Positions 6,978 through 11,958 of a stretch of DNA of 11,958 bases are shown here, one piece after another (positions within the stretch are counted from its first letter, which is position 1; each line of letters opens with the position of its first letter). The translations under genes and the position numbers were made by a program. The stretch lies in NCBI GenBank assembly GCA_018267795.1, contig JAFDXS010000022.1, positions 1-11,958 of the forward strand. The letters are read 5' to 3'. The notes beneath the pieces were generated by a model. That model worked only from the letters and a program-made list of their open reading frames with translations. It searched no databases and was not told the DNA's origin. The stretch is from Bacteroidota bacterium (GTDB taxonomy: Bacteria > Bacteroidota > Bacteroidia > Chitinophagales > Chitinophagaceae).

Positions 6978-6985
6978 TAACTTTG
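6978..6985 (+). promoter_or_regulatory. Putative -7 promoter element for ispG
   Basis: TAACTTTG matches TAnnTTTG exactly and is identical to the element in front of ald. It ends 19 bases before the ispG ATG, implying a leader of about 12 bases. No -33 element is seen 19-21 bases upstream; a TTG lies 12 bases upstream (6963-6965). Confidence 0.5.
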
Positions 6986-7004
6986 CAGGGCATTTTCAAA
7001 CTAT

Positions 7005-9017
7005 ATGTTGCAATATTATTGCCCCTCAATAACAGCTTACAAGCGATTAAAAACCCGGGAAGTAAAGATAGGAAACCTGCTACTGGGCAATGATAATCCC
7101 ATCCGTATTCAAACAATGACCACTACGGACACCATGGACACTGCTGCTACCGTGGCACAGACCATACGTTGCATTGAAGCGGGAGCGGAGTTGGTGCGCA
7201 TAACCGCACCCAGCAAAAAAGAGGCTGAAAACCTGCTGAACATTAAAAATGAGTTGCGGCGCAAAGGGTATAATACACCATTGGTGGCAGATATACACTT
7301 TACACCCAATGCCGCTGAGATAGCTGCCCGCATAGTAGAAAAGGTGCGTGTGAACCCAGGCAACTATATAGACAAAAAGAAATTTGACTTTATAGACTAT
7401 ACCGATGCCGCATATAGCGCAGAGGTAGAAAGAATACGCGACAGGTTTTCTCCTTTGGTACGTATATGCAAAGAGCATGGCACTGCTATGCGCATAGGTA
7501 CCAATCATGGTTCGCTGAGCGACCGCATAATGAGCAGGTATGGTGATACACCGATAGGCATGGTGGAAAGTGCAATGGAATTTCTGCGTATAGCAAGAGA
7601 CGAAAGTTATCACCAGATAGTGCTGAGTATGAAATCGAGCAATCCCCTGGTGATGGTACAAGCATACAGACTGCTGATACAAAAGATGGATGAGGAGTTT
7701 GGTGAATGTTATCCACTGCACCTGGGCGTAACAGAGGCTGGAGATGGTGAAGATGGCCGTATAAAAAGCGCTATTGGCATAGGAACCCTGCTGGAAGATG
7801 GCATAGGCGATACGATACGTGTGTCGCTGACTGAGGACCCTGAATTTGAAATACCAGTATGCAGGGATATAGTGAACCGCTATGCACAACGTGCCGGACA
7901 TACCGCTATACAGCCATTAACAAGTGAAGAAAGTAAATCCCTACCCTACAATCCATTTAGCTACAAGCGCAGAGAAAGTACAGCGCTGGACAATACAGGC
8001 GGACATCACGTACCTGTGGTAATAACGGATTATAGCAAAAGCGGAGAAATAAAACCTGAAGACTTACAGGCAATAGGCTATAAATATGATGCGGCAAGTG
8101 ATAAGTGGAATATAGGTGATGCAGCAGCAGATTTTATTTATACAGCAGATAAGATCATTGACTTTGCATTACCGGGAACACTACAGGTAATATGTAATTA
8201 CCGTACATGGTTTAGTTGCACAGAAAAAACAAAATATTATCCCTTCCTGACACTGGAAGAGTATAAACAGGAAGCTGTAATAGAAGGTTTACATTTTGTG
8301 GCAGCAGACACCAATGATGACTGGGAACGCCTGCAGGCATTGGTGAAAAAATGCAAGCAGGACAAAGATGTTGTCTTGTGCATATCCAGCACTAATAAAC
8401 ATGCCATGTCCTCTGCGCGCCGCTTGCTGATAGAGCTAACACAGCAAGGTGTAAACTGCCCCGTAATACTGCAAGTACATAGCAGCGATGCTACTGTAGA
8501 TGAACAACTGATACATTTTGCCACCGATGCTGGTGGATTGCTGCTGGATGGATTTGGCGATGGTATATGGCTGACAAACAACCTACAGGAACTGCAGAAT
8601 ATAAAGGTAAGTGGCCGTACCTACCTGGAAATAAAAAATAACACTCAATTCTTAAACAATACTGCCTTCTCTATACTACAGGCTACACGCACCCGCATCA
8701 GCAAAACTGAATACATAAGCTGCCCAAGCTGCGGACGTACTTTATTTGACCTGCAGGAAACTACTGCTAAGATACGTTCAGCAACTAGCCATCTGAAAGG
8801 TGTGAAGATTGCTATAATGGGCTGTATAGTAAACGGACCAGGCGAAATGGCCGATGCTGACTTTGGCTATGTGGGTAGCGGACCTGGGAAGATTACACTA
8901 TATAAAGGCAAGGAAGTAGTGAAGCGAAATGTAGCAAGCGAGGTAGCTGTAGAGGAACTAATACAACTGCTAAAGGACAATGAGAGCTGGATAGAGCCTG
9001 CTATGGCAGCTCAGTAG
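7005..9017 (+). CDS. ispG: 4-hydroxy-3-methylbut-2-enyl diphosphate synthase IspG, long type
   Basis: IspG (GcpE) reduces MEcPP to HMBPP in the MEP isoprenoid pathway, using a [4Fe-4S] cluster. The 670 residues are far longer than the roughly 370 of E. coli IspG and match the three-domain form of Bacteroidota, Chlorobi, Chlamydia and plants. Residues 13-300 form the TIM barrel, with PIRIQTMTTTDT (32-43), VADIHFTP (94-101), RVNPGN (115-120) and a GVTEAGDG segment (241-248). An insert domain spans about 305-545. The C-terminal cluster domain has C573 and C576 (CPSC), C607 in GCIVNGPGE and E614, the full ligand set. The start is set by the ATG at 7005, 19 bases after a TAACTTTG promoter element; the first ten residues are not conserved in my recollection, so a later start is possible. 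The stop is TAG. The last 17 bases overlap the convergent wzy-like gene. Confidence 0.97.
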   Translation: MLQYYCPSITAYKRLKTREVKIGNLLLGNDNPIRIQTMTTTDTMDTAATVAQTIRCIEAGAELVRITAPSKKEAENLLNIKNELRRKGYNTPLVADIHFTPNAAEIAARIVEKVRVNPGNYIDKKKFDFIDYTDAAYSAEVERIRDRFSPLVRICKEHGTAMRIGTNHGSLSDRIMSRYGDTPIGMVESAMEFLRIARDESYHQIVLSMKSSNPLVMVQAYRLLIQKMDEEFGECYPLHLGVTEAGDGEDGRIKSAIGIGTLLEDGIGDTIRVSLTEDPEFEIPVCRDIVNRYAQRAGHTAIQPLTSEESKSLPYNPFSYKRRESTALDNTGGHHVPVVITDYSKSGEIKPEDLQAIGYKYDAASDKWNIGDAAADFIYTADKIIDFALPGTLQVICNYRTWFSCTEKTKYYPFLTLEEYKQEAVIEGLHFVAADTNDDWERLQALVKKCKQDKDVVLCISSTNKHAMSSARRLLIELTQQGVNCPVILQVHSSDATVDEQLIHFATDAGGLLLDGFGDGIWLTNNLQELQNIKVSGRTYLEIKNNTQFLNNTAFSILQATRTRISKTEYISCPSCGRTLFDLQETTAKIRSATSHLKGVKIAIMGCIVNGPGEMADADFGYVGSGPGKITLYKGKEVVKRNVASEVAVEELIQLLKDNESWIEPAMAAQ

Positions 9018-10473
9018 TATCACCACTCTTTAGCCTGGCTTCTTCATCACGGCTCTTTTTATCGAGTACTACGAGCAGGCCGAGACCGAGGTAAAATAAT
9101 GCACCTACTTTGTGATGGCCCAACAGCTCTGAAAAGAAGTTGTTTACAAAGCTTGCTGCCAAAAGCATTGCTATGCCAATAGTACACTTCTTGTAAAACC
9201 TGTCTTTGAAGCGATGATAGGTTTTCTGAGCCTGGGCAAACATTACCATCAGCAATACAGCATATAATATCATAGCAGGCCAACCTTGCTCTACAAGCAT
9301 GTAAAGAAAATAATTGTGTGTAGTAGAATGCTCTGTATTGCGGCTTACATAGGTTCTGAAAGAAGTAACAGCATAAGGTTTGTAATAATAATAAAATGCA
9401 TTAGGCCCATAGCCTACAATAGGCTTATCCGTACTCATGCGTACACCTGCTATCCAGCGATAAATCCTTTCCATAGATGACATGTCTGTACCACGCAGGG
9501 TGGCAATCATGTGCTCTGCAAAGGTTTTATGCATATAGGTGTTATTGTAGTTAGGACGGTAGTCCAGGTATTTTTTATCGCTTATCATGTACACAAGCAG
9601 CACCGCCATAAGGCCGTATATAGCCGGCATAAGCCACTTAACTATTTTCATTCTTATCATTACATATACTACCAATGAAAAGACCACTGCAAGCATTGCT
9701 GCGCGTGCGTAAGTAAGATATATAGCAACGAGGAAAAAGGCAATAAGCACCAATATGATATTGCGTAAAAGCCATTTGCCACGACAAAGCGAATAAGCTA
9801 TAAGCAGCAAAGGGAAAAACATAGACATAACCGTGGAGTAGTCCACATGATTATCGTAAATGATACCTATGGCAAATTTGAGCTTATAAAAGCTATACCC
9901 TATGGCACGATGCTTAATCATGATAACTATCATGGTGAGCAGCAAGGGTACCAGCACTATAAGAAAAGCACGTTTAAAATCTTTCTTAGTGGTAAATATC
10001 CATATCGGGAATATGAAGAATACCACCTCAAGCCATGTGCGGCTTATGAGATATTTTACAGACAAGAACAACTCCTGGGAAAACGCTGTGGCAACGACGA
10101 GCCATACGAACTGCAGCACTAACACAAGCACTATGGAATTGCGCCACCAGGAGCGTGGCAAACTATCAGGTCTGCGTGCCCATAATATAGGGAACAATAA
10201 AAAGAATAGCCACATAATAGGCTCATCAGGTAAGGCAGCAGAAAGGGCATTGCCCATAAACTCCAGCTGCATGGAAATAGGAATAGTAAATAATAACACC
10301 CACCATGCCAACTTCCAATTGAGCCCCATAAGCAATACAAACAGGTAGGCAAATGGAAAGACCAGCCACAAGTAGCTGCCCGTATAGGCAAATACTGCCA
10401 CTACGCCCAGCAAGAAAGCAAAGCTCCCTGCTTTGAACCATTTAGCCTCAGCCAGTGTTGCCGGTGCCTGCAT
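9001..10473 (-). CDS. O-antigen ligase/polymerase (Wzy_C) family membrane protein
   Basis: A 490-residue polytopic membrane protein with about 12-14 hydrophobic segments. It would join or polymerise undecaprenyl-diphosphate-linked glycans on the periplasmic face. The Wzy_C-type core lies at about 238-403. It holds LTYARAAMLA (253-262), a large extracytoplasmic loop (about 298-385) with RIYRWIAGVRM (336-346) and KPIVGYGPNAF (350-360), and STTHNYFLYMLVEQGW (383-398) with H386. Arg and His at these places are typical of the family. The C-terminal tail after 470 is charged and cytoplasmic in appearance. Its ATG directly follows the TAA of the Wzz-like gene (TAAATG), so the two are co-translated partners, which favours a polymerase with its chain-length regulator. 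Polymerase and ligase cannot be told apart from sequence alone. The stop is TAG and overlaps ispG by 17 bases. Confidence 0.88.
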   Translation of the reverse strand: MQAPATLAEAKWFKAGSFAFLLGVVAVFAYTGSYLWLVFPFAYLFVLLMGLNWKLAWWVLLFTIPISMQLEFMGNALSAALPDEPIMWLFFLLFPILWARRPDSLPRSWWRNSIVLVLVLQFVWLVVATAFSQELFLSVKYLISRTWLEVVFFIFPIWIFTTKKDFKRAFLIVLVPLLLTMIVIMIKHRAIGYSFYKLKFAIGIIYDNHVDYSTVMSMFFPLLLIAYSLCRGKWLLRNIILVLIAFFLVAIYLTYARAAMLAVVFSLVVYVMIRMKIVKWLMPAIYGLMAVLLVYMISDKKYLDYRPNYNNTYMHKTFAEHMIATLRGTDMSSMERIYRWIAGVRMSTDKPIVGYGPNAFYYYYKPYAVTSFRTYVSRNTEHSTTHNYFLYMLVEQGWPAMILYAVLLMVMFAQAQKTYHRFKDRFYKKCTIGIAMLLAASFVNNFFSELLGHHKVGALFYLGLGLLVVLDKKSRDEEARLKSGDTTELP

Positions 10474-11445
10474 TTAGCGCTCTACTGTGTTTAGCATTCT
10501 GTAATATGCCATAAGTACTATGTAAATGACACTGAAGAAGAAGCCAAGCAATGCAGCGATAACTGCCGTGAGCAAAAGCCCCGGGCCATTGGGATTAATA
10601 GGCGGCTCAGCAGTAGTAATAGGTTTAAGGAACTGCATAGAACTATTGGTACTCGCTGCAAATTCATTCAGTTCAGAGATATAACGTGCCCTGTCCGTTA
10701 CATACTGGTCTTTAATAGACTCTATATTTTGTATCTCTTCAATAGCTTTGCCATATCCGGCACCGCCACCGCCTTTTATTTCACCACTTATTACATTTTC
10801 TCTTGAAGGGCTAATGATATCATAGATCTTATACTTATCCCTCATCGTTGCCAGTGTATCCGTCAGCGTCTCTATGGAGCTATCAAGCTGAGTAACTTTA
10901 TTTGTTATAGATTTCTCAACACTTTGCTTTATGTTGGTATAATAGCTGCGATACATCTCTTCAATCACCTTTACGGACATATTTGCAACGTTTGCAGCTG
11001 TCTGCGCATCGTAAGCTATATAAGACACTTCCATGTCTTTATACTCCGTGCGCTTGATGTTGAAATTTTTATTGAAGATCGTCATGAGGTAGGCGTGGCC
11101 TTTAGGGTCATTGATATCAGACTTATAGACTTCCTGAAACTGGCAATTCCTTATGATACGATCGCGCACGGTGTCTGAACCGGCAAATGCTGTGACCTTA
11201 TCCAGATCATCGTCACCACCGAAAAAGTCAATAAAGCGGGTGTCGCGATTGCGGAAAAGATAGTTACGATCTCCATAAAGCGGATTAGTAACAAGAAATT
11301 TAGCCTCAGCTTTATATTTCTTTTTCCTGACAGCAAAGAACAGGGCACCCAATATAACTGCAACAACGGTAACTATAATAATAAAGCGCCTGTGTTTTTG
11401 TATTGCCCGGATGATATCAACCAGGTCGAAATAAGGAGTTGTCAT
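10474..11445 (-). CDS. Wzz-like polysaccharide chain-length determinant (PCP)
   Basis: A 323-residue inner-membrane polysaccharide co-polymerase that would set glycan chain length together with the adjoining Wzy-like protein. Features in order: a basic cytoplasmic N-terminus (QKHRR), transmembrane segment 1 at about 20-39, a Wzz-type beta/alpha region at 43-165, predicted coiled-coil helices at about 172-207 and 233-262, a glycine-rich turn GGGGAG (225-230) between them, a proline motif EPPINPNGP (280-288), and transmembrane segment 2 at about 289-312. The proline motif just before the second segment is a hallmark of Wzz proteins. The short cytoplasmic tail has no Walker motifs, so no tyrosine-kinase domain is fused. 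The start is 60 bases after the prfA stop. That gap holds a terminator-like structure but no clear -7 element, so a promoter inside or upstream of prfA is likely. Confidence 0.88.
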   Translation of the reverse strand: MTTPYFDLVDIIRAIQKHRRFIIIVTVVAVILGALFFAVRKKKYKAEAKFLVTNPLYGDRNYLFRNRDTRFIDFFGGDDDLDKVTAFAGSDTVRDRIIRNCQFQEVYKSDINDPKGHAYLMTIFNKNFNIKRTEYKDMEVSYIAYDAQTAANVANMSVKVIEEMYRSYYTNIKQSVEKSITNKVTQLDSSIETLTDTLATMRDKYKIYDIISPSRENVISGEIKGGGGAGYGKAIEEIQNIESIKDQYVTDRARYISELNEFAASTNSSMQFLKPITTAEPPINPNGPGLLLTAVIAALLGFFFSVIYIVLMAYYRMLNTVER

Positions 11446-11470
11446 TTTTAAAACTGTATAATTAATTTAT

Positions 11471-11501
11471 AAAAACAAAAAATCAGCGCAGATATTGTGC
11501 T
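11471..11501 (-). terminator. Weak intrinsic-terminator-like hairpin after prfA
   Basis: On the minus strand AGCACA and TGCGCT (within 11501-11485) can pair around a 5-base loop with one A-C mismatch. They are followed by GA, six T, G and five T. The shape is that of an intrinsic terminator, but the stem is short. It lies 7-37 bases after the prfA stop and before the wzz-like start, so it may only partly separate prfA from the polysaccharide genes. Confidence 0.3.
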
Positions 11502-11505
11502 AAGC

Positions 11506-11958
11506 CTATATTACCGTTTCACCTGCCTGCATTTTTTCCGCATTTTCAGCAAATTGCAGTGCATCGATCATTTCCTGAATATTACCATTCATGAAATCAT
11601 CAAGGTTATATATGGTCATATTAATACGATGATCTGTGATCCTGCCCTGCGGGTAGTTATACGTGCGAATTTTGGCAGAACGGTCGCCTGTGCTTACAAG
11701 GCTTTTACGTCTCCTGGCTATTTCGTCCTCATATTTGCGCACCTGCTCTTCGTATAGCTTCGTACGCATCATCTGCGTGGCTTTTTCACGGTTGCCCAGC
11801 TGTGTACGCTCTGTTTGACAAGTGATAACAGTGCCTGTAGGCACGTGGGTAAGAATAACTTTTGTTTCCACCTTGTTTACGTTCTGACCACCGGCACCAC
11901 CGCTTCTTGCAGTTTCCATCTTCAGATCACTTTCCTTCAATTCAAAATCTATCTCTTC
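11506..11958 (-). CDS. prfA: Peptide chain release factor 1 (C-terminal part; 5' end outside window)
   Basis: RF1 releases the finished protein at UAA and UAG codons. The frame is open to the window edge, and 150 codons of about 360 are present. Numbering from 11958, the GGQ catalytic motif is at residues 23-25 within SGGAGGQNVN; its glutamine is normally methylated by PrmC. The next part reads VETKVILTHVPTG, as in class I release factors, and the later signature RTYNYPQGRITDHRI is RF1-type rather than RF2-type. A start at 11940 would be an internal TTG encoding leucine and would remove the residues just before the GGQ domain; it is not the real start. The gene ends in TAG GCT TAG, two UAG codons in frame. 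The Wzz-like gene follows after 60 bases, past a weak hairpin. Confidence 0.96.
   Translation of the reverse strand, partial: EEIDFELKESDLKMETARSGGAGGQNVNKVETKVILTHVPTGTVITCQTERTQLGNREKATQMMRTKLYEEQVRKYEDEIARRRKSLVSTGDRSAKIRTYNYPQGRITDHRINMTIYNLDDFMNGNIQEMIDALQFAENAEKMQAGETVI

Noticed and set aside
6963..6986. Possible sigma-54 promoter (TTGGCA ... TTTGCA) before ispG
   Set aside because: The GG and GC doublets are 20 bases apart; sigma-54 promoters need 12. The TAACTTTG element explains the TTTGC part better.
7080..7901. Long minus-strand open frame (273 codons) opposite ispG
   Set aside because: It is rich in Tyr, His and Cys, as expected from the mirror image of ATA-rich coding DNA, shows no family motif, and lies fully inside the unmistakable ispG.
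9902..10348. 148-codon plus-strand open frame within the wzy-like gene
   Set aside because: No recognisable motif, unlike composition, and fully contained in a membrane protein gene with clear family features.
11938..11940. Start of prfA at a TTG codon within the window
   Set aside because: The frame continues to the window edge with release-factor sequence; this is an internal leucine codon.
1..11958. CRISPR array, tRNA/rRNA genes, insertion sequence or prophage
   Set aside because: No spaced direct repeats, no RNA-gene signatures and no transposase or phage protein was recognised; almost all bases belong to core genes.

Overview
The window looks like ordinary chromosomal DNA from a Bacteroidota bacterium, most likely the Chitinophagales/Chitinophagaceae side of the phylum. 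The evidence is: TAnnTTTG-type -7 promoter elements upstream of four genes; no clear Shine-Dalgarno sequences; the long, insert-containing type of IspG; Bacteroidota-type alanine dehydrogenase, DUF3109 and CBS-ACT proteins; and strong use of the ATA isoleucine codon. No RNA gene, insertion sequence, prophage gene or CRISPR array was seen. The gene set is housekeeping plus a two-gene surface-polysaccharide unit. I did not find a convincing new biological system here, and the findings are graded accordingly.

Layout, left to right: the end of queE (7-deazaguanine biosynthesis) runs directly into uppP (undecaprenyl-diphosphate phosphatase), both on +. Convergent to them is a minus-strand pair, ald (alanine dehydrogenase) followed by a small TerB-like protein. 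A 170-base divergent promoter region separates ald from rpoN (sigma-54, +). rpoN ends tail-to-tail against a minus-strand run of three genes read from the right: an alpha/beta hydrolase, a CBS-domain/ACT-like protein and a cysteine-rich DUF3109 protein. A second divergent promoter region (203 bases) separates the hydrolase from ispG (+). ispG overlaps the end of a minus-strand series prfA (partial) -> wzz-like chain-length regulator -> wzy/O-antigen-ligase-like membrane protein.

Functional links: ispG makes an isoprenoid precursor, UppP regenerates the undecaprenyl-phosphate carrier, and the Wzz-like/Wzy-like pair would act on glycans built on that carrier. Three loci in 12 kb thus bear on the lipid-carrier cycle, although they are not one operon. 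queE (tRNA modification) and prfA (termination) bear on translation, and rpoN on transcription.

The genome is packed tightly. All three convergent gene pairs overlap at their stop codons (by 4, 6 and 17 bases), so no intrinsic terminator can lie between them. No stretch of 300 bases or more lacks a gene. Stop codons seen are nine TAA and three TAG, with no TGA. The TAG genes are ispG, the wzy-like gene and prfA itself.
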